This document shows, piece by piece, positions 1 through 8,386 of a stretch of 64,000 nucleotides of DNA. Below the pieces are notes generated by a model. It ran no database searches, had not been told where the DNA came from, and saw nothing but the letters and a program-made list of their open reading frames with translations. Each line of letters opens with the position of its first letter. The stretch's first letter is position 1. The position numbers and the translations under genes are program-made. The DNA lies in contig JAWKZN010000001.1 of NCBI GenBank assembly GCA_041395945.1, positions 1,240,001 to 1,304,000 of the forward strand, read 5' to 3'. The DNA comes from Pseudomonadales bacterium. Its GTDB lineage: Bacteria > Pseudomonadota > Gammaproteobacteria > Pseudomonadales > Azotimanducaceae.

Positions 1-743
1 TTGCCGACACTGTGGATGCGCTGTATCGCTCCATCATCCGTGCCGGTACCCATCGGGCGTCGAGCATCCGGGTAGCAGAAGCTGCCAAGGTCATCGAAAA
101 CACCCAGCGCGACCTCAACATCGCACTCATCAACGAACTTGCCCTCATTTTCAGCCGGCTGGGGCTGGACTCCCAGGAAGTTCTGGCAGCAGCGGGCACC
201 AAATGGAACTTCCTGCCGTTCAAACCCGGACTGGTGGGCGGTCACTGTATTGGCGTCGACCCTTACTATCTGACCTTCAAAGCCCAGGAGGTGGGCTATC
301 ACCCTGAGGTGATTCTGGCCGGGCGTCGGATCAACGACGGCATGGGTGGCCACATTGCGGAGCGGGTCATCAAGCTGATGACCGGCCGCGGTATCAACGT
401 GGTCGGTGCCCGGGTGCTGGTGCTGGGGCTGGCATTCAAGGAAGACTGTCCCGATATCAGGAATACCCGGGTGGTCGATGTGATCGCCGCTCTGCGCGAG
501 TACGCCATCGAAGTGGATGTCTTCGATCCCTGGGTGGAATGCGCTGAGGCGCAGCACGAATACGGGCTTGCTCCCGTAGCACAGCCCGCAGCAGGAGTGT
601 ATGACGCTGCGATACTGGCCGTCGCCCACCGCGAATTCATCGCACTGGGCGAAGAAGGCATCCGGGCATTCCTTAAACCCGAGCACGTGCTCTTTGATGT
701 GAAATCTGTGCTTTCCCGTCAAGCCGTCACCGGCAGGCTCTGA
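1..743 (+). CDS. UDP-N-acetylhexosamine dehydrogenase, TviB/WbpO type (5' end cut by window edge)
   Basis: This is the C-terminal 246 residues of a nucleotide-sugar dehydrogenase. The frame is already open at base 3, so the true start lies outside the window. The family oxidises C6 of a UDP-N-acetylhexosamine to a uronic acid with two NAD in the cytoplasm, supplying uronate residues for surface polysaccharide. Visible family marks are the central helix with AEAAKVIENTQRDLNIA, the catalytic-cysteine motif GGHCIGVDP, and the C-terminal motif FKEDCPDIRNT of the UDP-binding domain. The match to TviB/WbpO/VipA is close, but the exact sugar (GlcNAc or GalNAc) cannot be told from this part. An epimerase gene follows after 2 bases, so the two are probably one operon. 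Confidence 0.9.
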   Translation, partial: ADTVDALYRSIIRAGTHRASSIRVAEAAKVIENTQRDLNIALINELALIFSRLGLDSQEVLAAAGTKWNFLPFKPGLVGGHCIGVDPYYLTFKAQEVGYHPEVILAGRRINDGMGGHIAERVIKLMTGRGINVVGARVLVLGLAFKEDCPDIRNTRVVDVIAALREYAIEVDVFDPWVECAEAQHEYGLAPVAQPAAGVYDAAILAVAHREFIALGEEGIRAFLKPEHVLFDVKSVLSRQAVTGRL

Positions 744-745
744 AG

Positions 746-1777
746 ATGCGCGTGCTGGTAACCGGTGCCGCGGGCTTCATCGGCTCTCATGTGAGTCATC
801 GTCTGCTCGATCGCGGCGACGAAGTCGTCGGCGTCGACAACCTCAACGATTACTACGATGTCGCACTCAAGGAAGCGCGACTCGCGCGCCTGACCATTCG
901 TGAAGGTTTCTCGATCGAAAGAGTCGACATTGCCGATCGGGCAGAAATGAACCGTGTGCTCGATAGCCATCGACCCCAGCGAATCGTGCACCTCGCTGCT
1001 CAGGCCGGTGTGCGCTATTCACTCGAGAATCCCTATGCGTACATCGAGGCCAATATTGTTGGTTTTCTGAACATACTCGAAGGTGTGCGGGCAATCGGGA
1101 CAGAGCATCTGGTCTACGCTTCCACCAGTTCGGTGTATGGCAGCAACACCAACATGCCTTTCTCGGTGCACGACAACGTGGATCATCCCGTGAGCCTCTA
1201 TGCCGCAACCAAGAAATCCAACGAACTGATGGCGCATACATACAGTCATCTGTTCGATATCCCGACCACCGGATTGCGCTTCTTTACCGTCTACGGACCC
1301 TGGGGCCGCCCGGACATGGCGCTTTTCAAGTTCACCCGCCAGATGCTTGCGGGTGAGCCGATCGACATCTTCAACTACGGACACCACACGCGGGATTTCA
1401 CCTATATCGACGATATTGTAGAGGGCATTGTCCGGGTGCTCGATCGTCCCGCCAGCGCGGATCCCCAGTGGTCGGGAGACAATCCGGACCCGCACAGCTC
1501 CTCAGCGCCCTACCGTCTCTACAACATCGGCAGCAACAATCCCATTCAGCTGCTGCGCTACATCGAGGTTCTGGAGGAGACCCTGGGTGTGCGGGCAAAA
1601 CGGAATCTGCTGCCGCTGCAGCCGGGTGATGTACCGGACACCTATGCCAATGTGGACGATCTGATCCGGGACGCGGGCTACAAGCCGGATACGCCGGTGG
1701 AGACAGGCATCGAGAACTTTGTGCGCTGGTACAAGGCCTACTATCGAATCGACGATGTTGCCCACAATCTGCGCTAG
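746..1777 (+). CDS. NAD-dependent epimerase, UDP-glucuronate 4-epimerase type
   Basis: The 343-residue protein is an extended short-chain dehydrogenase/reductase. The Rossmann motif GAAGFIGSH is at residues 7-15, and the active-site YxxxK occurs as YAATK near residue 151. The segment VDNLNDYYDVALKEARL is typical of CapI/LspL UDP-glucuronate 4-epimerases, which interconvert UDP-GlcA and UDP-GalA for polysaccharide synthesis. The length is usual for the family. It starts 2 bases after the dehydrogenase stop and is followed by the prsK sensor gene 27 bases on, so it belongs to an exopolysaccharide locus. A UDP-GlcNAcA 4-epimerase activity cannot be excluded, given the neighbouring dehydrogenase. 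Confidence 0.85.
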   Translation: MRVLVTGAAGFIGSHVSHRLLDRGDEVVGVDNLNDYYDVALKEARLARLTIREGFSIERVDIADRAEMNRVLDSHRPQRIVHLAAQAGVRYSLENPYAYIEANIVGFLNILEGVRAIGTEHLVYASTSSVYGSNTNMPFSVHDNVDHPVSLYAATKKSNELMAHTYSHLFDIPTTGLRFFTVYGPWGRPDMALFKFTRQMLAGEPIDIFNYGHHTRDFTYIDDIVEGIVRVLDRPASADPQWSGDNPDPHSSSAPYRLYNIGSNNPIQLLRYIEVLEETLGVRAKRNLLPLQPGDVPDTYANVDDLIRDAGYKPDTPVETGIENFVRWYKAYYRIDDVAHNLR

Positions 1778-1804
1778 CAATCGTGTGATACCCCGGTCCA
1801 TGAG

Positions 1805-3847
1805 ATGACCATCGATTTCATCCTGCTGTTGAGTGTGCTTCTGGGTGTGATTGCCTACCTGGGCCTGACGCTGTTCTGCCTCGTTACCATCCGGCGGCAG
1901 ATCACCGGAAAGGCGCTGCTTGTCGCTTCCACCACCACACTGGCCTTCATGATCTGCAGTGCGGTTGCGGTCGCGACACCCTGGATGGCGTCACTGGAAC
2001 TGCTTTCACAGCTCTCCTGGATCTTCCTGCTGATCCGTGCCATCGGGCTGAATGCTGCAAACTACCTCGACAGCGGCATGCGCAGCGTGTCCGGACTGCT
2101 GGGCTGCGCTGTGCTGACCGCCGGTATCGGCTTGTGGACCGCCTGGCAGTTGCCGCTGGAAGCGTTTACAACCCCGCATTCTTCAGCGACCTGGCTGTAT
2201 GCGATGCAGGTCCTGCTCGGGGTAATCGGTCTGGTCGCAATTGAGCAGCTTGCGAGAAATGCGAGAGACGATTACCGCTGGCGGCTGCGCTACCTGAACG
2301 TCGGGCTCGGTCTCTTCTTTACCTATGGGCTGGTGCACAACGCGCTTGGAATGATGTTCGGCATTGTGCTGCCACTGCTGGTCATTCTGCAGCCCGCGGT
2401 ACTGGCAATCTGTGCGCCTCTGATCGCAATTGCGTCAATGCGCAATCGTGAAAATCAACTCAAACTCAATCTCTCCCGCCAGTTCGTTTTTCGCAGCGGT
2501 GTCCTGATTGCCACAGGCAGCGGGCTGCTCCTGCTGGGTCTGGCCGGGTACTACGTCCGGCTGTTTGGCGGCGATGTGGGTGTTGCAGTCGTTCTGATGG
2601 TTGCGACCCTGCTGGCAGTGGCTGCTTTCATCGGACTGGGTTCGAAACGGGTTCAATGGCGACTGCGTCGATGGATGGGTAAGAACCTGTACGGCGGCAA
2701 GCACGACTACCGGGAAGCGTGGAACAGCGCCAGTCGTCAGCTCACCGAACCCAGCCCCGACTTCGACCTGGGGCAACAGGCCATTCGCTCTGTGCTGGAT
2801 GTATTCGAAGCGTCGGGGGGTGCACTCTGGCGGCTGATGGATGCGGATTCCCTGGTGCTCGAGGCGAAACTCCATGTGGACTGGAATGAACCACTTGCAC
2901 CGGCAACCGGCCAGGCGCTGCGACGCTTCTATGGCGAGCATGATTGGGTAATCGATCTGCGCAGTCTGCCGGCGGAGGCCGACAATCTGCTTTCGGACTG
3001 TACTGATCTGGTGAGGCTCCCGGGCATCCGGTATCTGCTGCCCCTCCACGTCGAGCAACGTTTATATGGCGTTATCGGGATCCGGGAACCGGAATCACCC
3101 GCCGTGCTGGAGTGGGAGGACTACGATCTGGTCAAGCTCATATCCCGGCAGGCGGCCGGGTTTCTGGCGCTGCGCAGAGCAGATGCCGAAATCGGAGAAA
3201 CCCGGCAGTTTGCCGCGCTCAATCGTCTGACCACTTTCATCGTGCACGATGTGAAAACGATATCCGCACAACTGTCGCTGCTTTCTGAAAACGCAACAAG
3301 ACACAAGACAAACCCTGCGTTTATCGACGACATGCTCGCAACCATAGACAACTCGGTCCACCGGATGCAGCGGCTGCTGCTGCAGCTGAAAAATCCGCAA
3401 AGCGACAGCGTGACAGCAATCACTCTTGGCGAGCTGCTCCCTGCCGTGGCGGCCCGTTTCACCGGGGCCTGCCCCAGACCCACACTTCATACATACAATC
3501 CCGACGCAACCATCCGGGCGGACCGGGATAGACTGGTGAACGTGCTCTCACACGTGGTACAGAACGCAATAGATGCTACCGGGGAAAGCGGCACTGTGCA
3601 GATCACTGCCCGGAAAGAGTCCGCCTGGCTGGAAATCGCCGTGGAAGATACCGGATGCGGCATGGACGAGGCATTCATCGCGAATCGCCTGTTTTCCCCC
3701 TTCGAGTCGACGAAGGGACTGACCGGCATGGGGATCGGCGCCTATCAGGTGCGGGAATATGTCCGCGGTCTCGGTGGCGAGGTTTCTGTCTCCAGTACCC
3801 CCGCTGTGGGTACACGTTTTTTGCTGAAACTGCCCATGGATGAATAG
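1805..3847 (+). CDS. prsK: PEP-CTERM system sensor histidine kinase PrsK
   Basis: The 680-residue membrane kinase has about 300 N-terminal residues forming many hydrophobic segments, then a GAF-like region (about 310-460), a dimerisation box with His481 in FIVHDVKT, and a C-terminal ATPase domain with QNAIDA (N box), DTGCG (G1) and GMGIGAY (G2). This architecture and sequence match PrsK of PEP-CTERM/exosortase loci, which is thought to phosphorylate PrsR. The stimulus is unknown. The last codons overlap the start of prsR, as expected for a kinase-regulator pair. I see no exosortase gene in the window; it is probably to the left. Confidence 0.9.
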   Translation: MTIDFILLLSVLLGVIAYLGLTLFCLVTIRRQITGKALLVASTTTLAFMICSAVAVATPWMASLELLSQLSWIFLLIRAIGLNAANYLDSGMRSVSGLLGCAVLTAGIGLWTAWQLPLEAFTTPHSSATWLYAMQVLLGVIGLVAIEQLARNARDDYRWRLRYLNVGLGLFFTYGLVHNALGMMFGIVLPLLVILQPAVLAICAPLIAIASMRNRENQLKLNLSRQFVFRSGVLIATGSGLLLLGLAGYYVRLFGGDVGVAVVLMVATLLAVAAFIGLGSKRVQWRLRRWMGKNLYGGKHDYREAWNSASRQLTEPSPDFDLGQQAIRSVLDVFEASGGALWRLMDADSLVLEAKLHVDWNEPLAPATGQALRRFYGEHDWVIDLRSLPAEADNLLSDCTDLVRLPGIRYLLPLHVEQRLYGVIGIREPESPAVLEWEDYDLVKLISRQAAGFLALRRADAEIGETRQFAALNRLTTFIVHDVKTISAQLSLLSENATRHKTNPAFIDDMLATIDNSVHRMQRLLLQLKNPQSDSVTAITLGELLPAVAARFTGACPRPTLHTYNPDATIRADRDRLVNVLSHVVQNAIDATGESGTVQITARKESAWLEIAVEDTGCGMDEAFIANRLFSPFESTKGLTGMGIGAYQVREYVRGLGGEVSVSSTPAVGTRFLLKLPMDE

Positions 3848-5189
3848 TATGAAGCGCTCCCTGCTCATCATCGAAGACGATCCCGGCCTGCAGAAACAGA
3901 TGCGCTGGTGTATCGACAATGCCGAATTGAGCACCGCAGGCAGTTGTCGCGAAGCGGAAGCGGTTCTGCGCAAGCTTGAACCCCAGGTGGTCACCCTGGA
4001 TCTGGGATTGCCACCGGATCCCGGCGGGACGAGTGCGGGATTCGCCTGTCTGGAACTCATCGGCAAACTCCTGCCGAATACCAAGGTAATCGTCATCACC
4101 GGTCAGGAGGATCGGGAACATGCCCTGAAGGCCGTCGCAGCCGGGGCCTATGACTACTACAACAAACCGATCGACTCGGAAACTCTGCGGTTTGTCGTGG
4201 AGCGGGCGTTTCGACTCTGGGAGATCGAGTCGGACAACCGGCGTCTGCACGAAGATCTATCGAGTACGCCCCTGGAGGGGCTGGTGACGGGGCATGCGGG
4301 CATGTACGCCCTGTGTCAGCAGGTGGAGAAAGTCGCACCGACCGACGCGACCATCACTATTCTGGGCGAGACCGGAACCGGCAAAGAGATCATTGCGCGC
4401 AACATTCATCAGCTCAGTAATCGCAGTGGGGGTGCGTTCATTGCAATCAACTGCGCGGCCATTCCGGAAAACCTTCTGGAAAGCGAGCTGTTCGGTCACG
4501 AGAAAGGTGCGTTCACCGGCGCAGTCACAAGAAAGATCGGGCGCATCGAGGCGGCGGGTGGCGGCACCCTGTTTCTGGATGAAATTGGTGACATGCCGCT
4601 GTCTCTGCAGGCCAAAATCCTGCGTTTTCTCCAGGAGCGGAATTTCGAACGGGTGGGTGGAAACTCGTTGATCACCGTGGATGTGAGAGTCATCTGCGCT
4701 ACGCACCATCCCATCGACCAGCAGATTGCAGAGGGGGAATTCCGCGAGGATCTCTTCTACCGGCTCAGTGAGATCGTTCTCACACTGCCGCCTCTGCGGG
4801 ACCGGGGTTCGGACTCGGTGCTGCTGGCCAAGTATTTCCTCAATCGCGCCAACCCCTCACTGCGCCTGAGCCGTGAGGCCCTGGCAGCGATCGAAAACCA
4901 TACCTGGAGTGGCAACGTCCGGGAGCTTGAGAACCGCATCAAGCGGGCGAGCATACTCAGCGAATCTTCACTGGTTACACCGCAGGATCTGGAACTGGAT
5001 ACACCCATCGATGATGCGCCGCTCAACCTGAAGACGGTGCGCCAGAACGCTGAACGTGAAGCCATACTTCGGGCGCTGCATCGATCCGAAAACAATGTCA
5101 GCCAGACCGCCCGGCTGCTCGGAGTGTCGCGTCCCACTCTGTACAACCTCTTCAAGAAATATCATATCGACGCGGAGACCAGCCATTGA
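3840..5189 (+). CDS. prsR: PEP-CTERM response regulator PrsR (sigma-54 activator)
   Basis: This NtrC-like regulator of up to 449 residues has a receiver domain with acidic residues E12-D13-D14 and the phosphorylatable Asp54 (LDLGLPPD), an AAA+ domain with Walker A GETGTGKE (176-183), the sigma-54 contact loop GAFTGA (223-228) and Walker B LFLDEIGD (about 244-251), and a Fis-type HTH at the C-terminus. It should open sigma-54 promoters when phosphorylated by PrsK. Two starts are possible: ATG at 3840, overlapping prsK, or ATG at 3849, which has a GGA at better spacing and gives 446 residues. A likely target is the PEP-CTERM gene at 6412-7041, whose upstream region has a sigma-54 promoter and paired repeats. 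Confidence 0.9.
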   Translation: MNSMKRSLLIIEDDPGLQKQMRWCIDNAELSTAGSCREAEAVLRKLEPQVVTLDLGLPPDPGGTSAGFACLELIGKLLPNTKVIVITGQEDREHALKAVAAGAYDYYNKPIDSETLRFVVERAFRLWEIESDNRRLHEDLSSTPLEGLVTGHAGMYALCQQVEKVAPTDATITILGETGTGKEIIARNIHQLSNRSGGAFIAINCAAIPENLLESELFGHEKGAFTGAVTRKIGRIEAAGGGTLFLDEIGDMPLSLQAKILRFLQERNFERVGGNSLITVDVRVICATHHPIDQQIAEGEFREDLFYRLSEIVLTLPPLRDRGSDSVLLAKYFLNRANPSLRLSREALAAIENHTWSGNVRELENRIKRASILSESSLVTPQDLELDTPIDDAPLNLKTVRQNAEREAILRALHRSENNVSQTARLLGVSRPTLYNLFKKYHIDAETSH

Positions 5190-6199
5190 GCCGGATACTG
5201 GTCACCGGCGGATCGGGATACATCGGCAGCCACATGTGTGTCGAGCTGCTGCAGGCCGGACACCAGGTGGTGGCGGTGGACAATCTGGTGAACAGTTCAC
5301 GGCGCTCGCTGGAAGCCGTGGAACGTATCACCCAGAAATCCCTGGATTTTCACGAACTCGATCTGCGGGATGAGTCGCAGCTCGCTCGCGTCTTCGCTCT
5401 CCATGAACCCGAAGCGGTGCTGCATTTCGCCGGGCTGAAAGCCGTAGGCGAATCGGTGACGGATCCGGCCCGCTACTACGACAACAACGTCAATGGGACG
5501 CTGCGGCTGATCGACTGCATGCAGAAAACCGGCGTCAAAACACTGGTATTCAGTTCTTCGGCCACGGTTTACGGTGTCCCCGAGACCATGCCCATTACCG
5601 AGACGTTTCCGACTGCACCGATTAATCCCTATGGACGCACAAAGCTGTTTGTCGAGGAGATACTGAAAGACCTCAGCGCGGCGGATCCGCAATGGCGGAT
5701 ATCGCTGCTGCGCTACTTCAATCCGGTAGGTGCTCATCCCTCCGGGGAGATCGGTGAAGATCCGAATGACATCCCGAACAATCTGGTGCCCTATATTGCC
5801 CAGGTGGCTGCCGGAAAGCGGCCCCATCTGAATGTATTCGGTGCCGATTATCCGACTCCCGATGGGACCGGAGTGCGCGACTACATCCATGTTTCCGATC
5901 TCGTGCGCGGCCACCAGAAGGCGCTCGAATATCTCAACGACAATTCAGGCGTTCATGTACACAACCTCGGAACCGGCACCGGCTATTCGGTGCTGGAGGT
6001 GCTGCAGGCATTCGAAGTCGCAAGTGGAAAATCGGTTCCCTACAGAATCGTTGCACGCCGCCCGGGAGATGCCGCGCAGTCATTTGCAGATCCATCCAAG
6101 GCGCGTGCCGATCTCGGCTGGTGCGCCGAGCTGGGACTGGAACGCATGTGCGCGGATGTCTGGCGCTGGCAGGCCGCCCATCCTGATGGCTTCCACTGA
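5186..6199 (+). CDS. galE: UDP-glucose 4-epimerase GalE
   Basis: The 337-residue protein interconverts UDP-glucose and UDP-galactose using bound NAD. The Rossmann motif GGSGYIGSH is at residues 7-15, the catalytic Ser-Ser is in VFSSSATVYG, and the YxxxK pair is YGRTK. The segment YFNPVGAHPSG is characteristic of GalE. The start is a TTG whose last two bases overlap the prsR stop (TTGA), implying translational coupling. Its position after prsR suggests that it serves exopolysaccharide precursor supply rather than galactose catabolism; no gal catabolic gene is adjacent. Confidence 0.93.
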   Translation: MSRILVTGGSGYIGSHMCVELLQAGHQVVAVDNLVNSSRRSLEAVERITQKSLDFHELDLRDESQLARVFALHEPEAVLHFAGLKAVGESVTDPARYYDNNVNGTLRLIDCMQKTGVKTLVFSSSATVYGVPETMPITETFPTAPINPYGRTKLFVEEILKDLSAADPQWRISLLRYFNPVGAHPSGEIGEDPNDIPNNLVPYIAQVAAGKRPHLNVFGADYPTPDGTGVRDYIHVSDLVRGHQKALEYLNDNSGVHVHNLGTGTGYSVLEVLQAFEVASGKSVPYRIVARRPGDAAQSFADPSKARADLGWCAELGLERMCADVWRWQAAHPDGFH

Positions 6200-6240
6200 C
6201 CGCAACTGCAGCATCTGCGGGCACGCACAACCCTGAAGCG

Positions 6241-6269
6241 TTGCTACTTCAGGAGGGGCTCCCTAGAAT
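6241..6269 (+). promoter_or_regulatory. Sigma-70 promoter for tRNA-Ser
   Basis: TTGCTA at 6241-6246 and TAGAAT at 6264-6269 are separated by 17 bases, with the tRNA beginning 11 bases further on. The fit to consensus and the position just ahead of the tRNA support a dedicated promoter. Confidence 0.6.
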
Positions 6270-6279
6270 TCGCACCTCC

Positions 6280-6367
6280 GGAGGGGTGGCTGAGCGGTCG
6301 AAAGCACTGGTCTTGAAAACCAGCGAAGGGCAACCTTCCGTGGGTTCGAATCCCACCCCCTCCGCCA
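6280..6367 (+). tRNA. tRNA-Ser (anticodon TGA)
   Basis: The 88-base class II tRNA has a 7-bp acceptor stem, GGAGGGG paired with CCCCTCC, discriminator G and an encoded CCA. The anticodon stem CTGGT/ACCAG encloses the loop CTTGAAA, giving anticodon TGA. A long variable arm (GAAGGGCAACCTTC) precedes the T arm with GGTTCGAATCC. It lies between galE and the oppositely oriented PEP-CTERM gene. tRNA-Ser genes are common integration sites, but I see no duplicated 3' end nearby. Confidence 0.97.
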
Positions 6368-6411
6368 GGCTCGATGACGTCTGAAGCGAGGGCCGGAATC
6401 TGCTGGCCGGC

Positions 6412-7041
6412 TCAGCGTGCCTTTCGACGCATCAGACCCAATCCCAGCAATCCGGTGCCAAGCAGGACAAGTGTTCCGGGTTCCGGAACGGAGATCGAAA
6501 TTGCAGCCAGTGAAAAATCACTCTGACGGCCGATGGCTTCGAAGAGAATCTGTGTCACGTTGTTGCGGGTGATCCCGGTGATGATGAAGCCGCCACTGTC
6601 GGTGCCGCCGTTGCGGTCGAACACCGCGGTCGGTGCGCCATTCATGGTCACCGATATCCGCGCCATCTCCTGTTCCTGCTGGTTGTTGAACAGATCGAGC
6701 AGATAGATTTCCAGAACATCCACCGGATTTGCAAAGGTGACGCTGAGGCGCTCGTTGCCGTTGGTGACTTCGTCGTCGCCGATGCCGATGCCGTCACCGG
6801 CGCAAGCCAGAGGCACCCCGGCAGCTCCCGCGCTTCCCAGACAGCCGGCGTTATCGGCGGCGTTAAATGTCAGCGAGCCACCGCTGGCGCTCAATGTTAC
6901 GGCGATCCCGGAGATGTTCCGGCCTGCCATGGAGCCACTGACACCAGACCAGGTGCTGGAGGTGAAATCGATCAGCAATGCATGGGCGGGGATCGCCAGA
7001 CACGTCAGCAGGACCGCAATGACTCGTACGAAAACACTCAC
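6412..7041 (-). CDS. PEP-CTERM sorting-domain exoprotein
   Basis: This secreted protein of about 209 residues has an N-terminal signal peptide ending near AHA and a C-terminal tripartite sorting signal: VPEPG, a hydrophobic stretch of leucines and glycines, and the basic tail MRRKAR. Such signals are recognised and cut by exosortase (XrtA/EpsH), linking the protein to exopolysaccharide and the outer surface. The middle is not recognised beyond a beta-rich, glycine-rich composition. The start is taken as GTG at 7041, which follows AAAGGAGT at good spacing and puts the signal peptide at the N-terminus; a longer TTG-initiated frame to 7062 lacks such a site. A sigma-54 promoter lies about 95 bases upstream. 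Confidence 0.88.
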   Translation of the reverse strand: MSVFVRVIAVLLTCLAIPAHALLIDFTSSTWSGVSGSMAGRNISGIAVTLSASGGSLTFNAADNAGCLGSAGAAGVPLACAGDGIGIGDDEVTNGNERLSVTFANPVDVLEIYLLDLFNNQQEQEMARISVTMNGAPTAVFDRNGGTDSGGFIITGITRNNVTQILFEAIGRQSDFSLAAISISVPEPGTLVLLGTGLLGLGLMRRKAR

Positions 7042-7133
7042 GTTGACTCCTTTAAATGGCAAACAAACTACCAGTTAGTACCTGTCGCCTTGTCCTTTGC
7101 GGACAGCGCCTGGTACCAGCTAGGTTTTCAGGA

Positions 7134-7148
7134 GCAATATACGGGCCA
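7134..7148 (-). promoter_or_regulatory. Sigma-54 (-24/-12) promoter for the PEP-CTERM gene
   Basis: Read on the minus strand, the site is TGGCCCGTATATTGC followed by T. It matches the sigma-54 consensus TGGCACG-N4-TTGCW at all but one specified position, with the invariant GG and GC 10 bases apart. Transcription would start near 7122, leaving a leader of about 80 bases before the GTG at 7041. The activator would be PrsR, encoded 2 kb away. Confidence 0.75.
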
Positions 7149-7198
7149 GATCTTATCTATTTGAAATATAAAGAAAAAATTCCAGGCGAGGCGCCAAT

Positions 7199-7256
7199 TG
7201 TAAGTAATTCCGACACATTTCACCCGCTGCTCGGAAATGATGTAAAAAAGTTCGAC
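7199..7256 (-). promoter_or_regulatory. Two direct repeats, candidate PrsR upstream activating sites
   Basis: TGTAAGTAATTCCGAC at 7199-7214 and TGTAAAAAAGTTCGAC at 7241-7256 (plus-strand reading) share 11 of 16 bases in the pattern TGTAAnnAAnTnCGAC. Their starts are 42 bp apart, four helical turns, so both would face the same side of the DNA. They lie 51-122 bp upstream of the -24/-12 element, where enhancer-binding proteins usually sit. That PrsR binds them is inference. Confidence 0.5.
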
Positions 7257-7377
7257 GGAAACTGGAACAGACCCCAATTTCGCCGGATGGGGGCTCCAGG
7301 CGCTACAATCCGGCCGGAAACTGGCCGGGAACCCAGGCGGTCTGGCTTGCATAGGGATAGGGGTTGAGGCTCGAAAA

Positions 7378-7770
7378 ATGATTTTTGCCATCGCCATTCA
7401 TGGTTCGCCGTCCGGTGGTTCGGCCGTACGTTCCGCGATCAGATTCGCCGAGGCCGCCATCCAGGCCGGTCATCAGATCCGGAGGGTGTTTTTCTACCAT
7501 GAATCGGTACACGCAGCGGATGCCCTGACCATAGCGCCTCAGGGTGAAAAGGACCCGGTGCAGGCCTGGATTTCGCTTCACGAAAACCACGGTGTCGAAC
7601 TCGCTGTGTGCATCGCAGCCGCACTCAGGCGGGGGGTGCTGAATGAAGAAGAACGGGTGCGCTATGGGCGCTCCGCCAGTAACCTGCTCCCAGCATTTGA
7701 AGTCGTGGGCCTTGGGCAGCTTATCGAGGCGATGATTTCCTCCGACCGATTCCTGACTTTTGCTGCCTGA
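7378..7770 (+). CDS. tusD: Sulfurtransferase TusD (DsrE family)
   Basis: The 130-residue protein is the TusD subunit of the TusBCD complex, which takes persulfide sulfur from TusA and passes it to TusE for 2-thiolation of tRNA wobble uridine by MnmA. The active cysteine lies in LAVCIAAALRRGV near residue 80. Length and motif match TusD/DsrE. A TACAAT hexamer at 7304-7309 is a possible -10 element, with no clear -35. It is the first gene of a tight tusDCBE run, and MnmA, the final acceptor, is encoded at 23.7 kb. Confidence 0.93.
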   Translation: MIFAIAIHGSPSGGSAVRSAIRFAEAAIQAGHQIRRVFFYHESVHAADALTIAPQGEKDPVQAWISLHENHGVELAVCIAAALRRGVLNEEERVRYGRSASNLLPAFEVVGLGQLIEAMISSDRFLTFAA

Positions 7771-8126
7771 TGGCGGACATCCTCTTTCTTCTTCGTCAGC
7801 CGCCCTACGATGGTGCCCGCGCCATTGAGGCGCTGGACGCGGTGTTTGTGGCCGGGGTGTTTGAACAGAACGTGTCGGTGCTGTTCAAGGATGATGGTGT
7901 CTGGCAGCTGGTTAACGGCCAGGCTGGTGATCGTCTGGGTGTGCGGACTCAGGGGAAAGTGGTGGCCGCCCTGCCGGAATACGAGGTAACCCGTATCTAT
8001 GTCTGTGCCACTTCACTGGCCGAGCGTCATCTGGTAGCGGCGGACCTCGTGCTGCCGGTGATACTGCTGGACGCGGCAGGACAGCGGGCTCTGATGGCCA
8101 CACAGCAGGCGGTGGTGAACGACTGA
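7770..8126 (+). CDS. tusC: Sulfurtransferase complex subunit TusC (DsrF family)
   Basis: The 118-residue protein matches TusC/DsrF in length and in the opening ILFLLRQPPYDGARAIEALDAVFVAG. It pairs with TusB and TusD in a heterohexamer of the tRNA 2-thiouridine sulfur relay. Its ATG shares one base with the tusD stop, and its own stop overlaps the tusB start, so translation of the three is coupled. TusC itself normally lacks the transferring cysteine. Confidence 0.9.
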   Translation: MADILFLLRQPPYDGARAIEALDAVFVAGVFEQNVSVLFKDDGVWQLVNGQAGDRLGVRTQGKVVAALPEYEVTRIYVCATSLAERHLVAADLVLPVILLDAAGQRALMATQQAVVND

Positions 8127-8386
8127 TGGCGACGCTGCATATCGTCAACCGTGCGTCTGCACTGGCCTCCTGCCTGACACTCGCCGCCCCGCAGGATGCC
8201 GTTCTCCTCATTGAAGATGGCGTGTACGCGGGTGTGGCGACTGCGTCGCGTCAGCTGCTGGCACTCGAGGACGACGTCGCGGCTCGGGGTCTGCTGGATC
8301 GGATGTCCGAATCTGTCCGACTCGTCAGTTATGCGGGCTTCGTGGATCTGGTGGTTGATCATCAGCCGATTGCCAGCTGGCGTTGA
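8126..8386 (+). CDS. tusB: Sulfurtransferase complex subunit TusB (DsrH family)
   Basis: The 86-residue protein has TusB/DsrH length and pattern: LHIVNRASALASCLTLA near the start, and ALEDDVAARGL followed by VSYAGFVDLVVDH. It completes the TusBCD sulfur carrier. It overlaps tusC by one base and tusE by four (ATGA-type junction). DsrEFH of sulfur oxidisers is homologous, but the absence of dsrAB and the single-cysteine TusE downstream favour the tRNA thiolation role. Confidence 0.88.
   Translation: MATLHIVNRASALASCLTLAAPQDAVLLIEDGVYAGVATASRQLLALEDDVAARGLLDRMSESVRLVSYAGFVDLVVDHQPIASWR

Noticed and set aside
6280..6411. tRNA-Ser as a phage or island attachment site
   Set aside because: No repeat of the tRNA 3' end and no integrase in the window.
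7059..7073. Second sigma-54-like sequence (TGGTAGTTTGTTTGC) upstream of the PEP-CTERM gene
   Set aside because: Its start would fall about 6 bases before the GTG at 7041, leaving no room for the visible ribosome site; the better match at 7134-7148 has proper spacing.
7056..7367. 103-codon plus-strand frame across the PEP-CTERM regulatory region
   Set aside because: Covers the sigma-54 site and repeats, has no family resemblance, and lacks a ribosome site.
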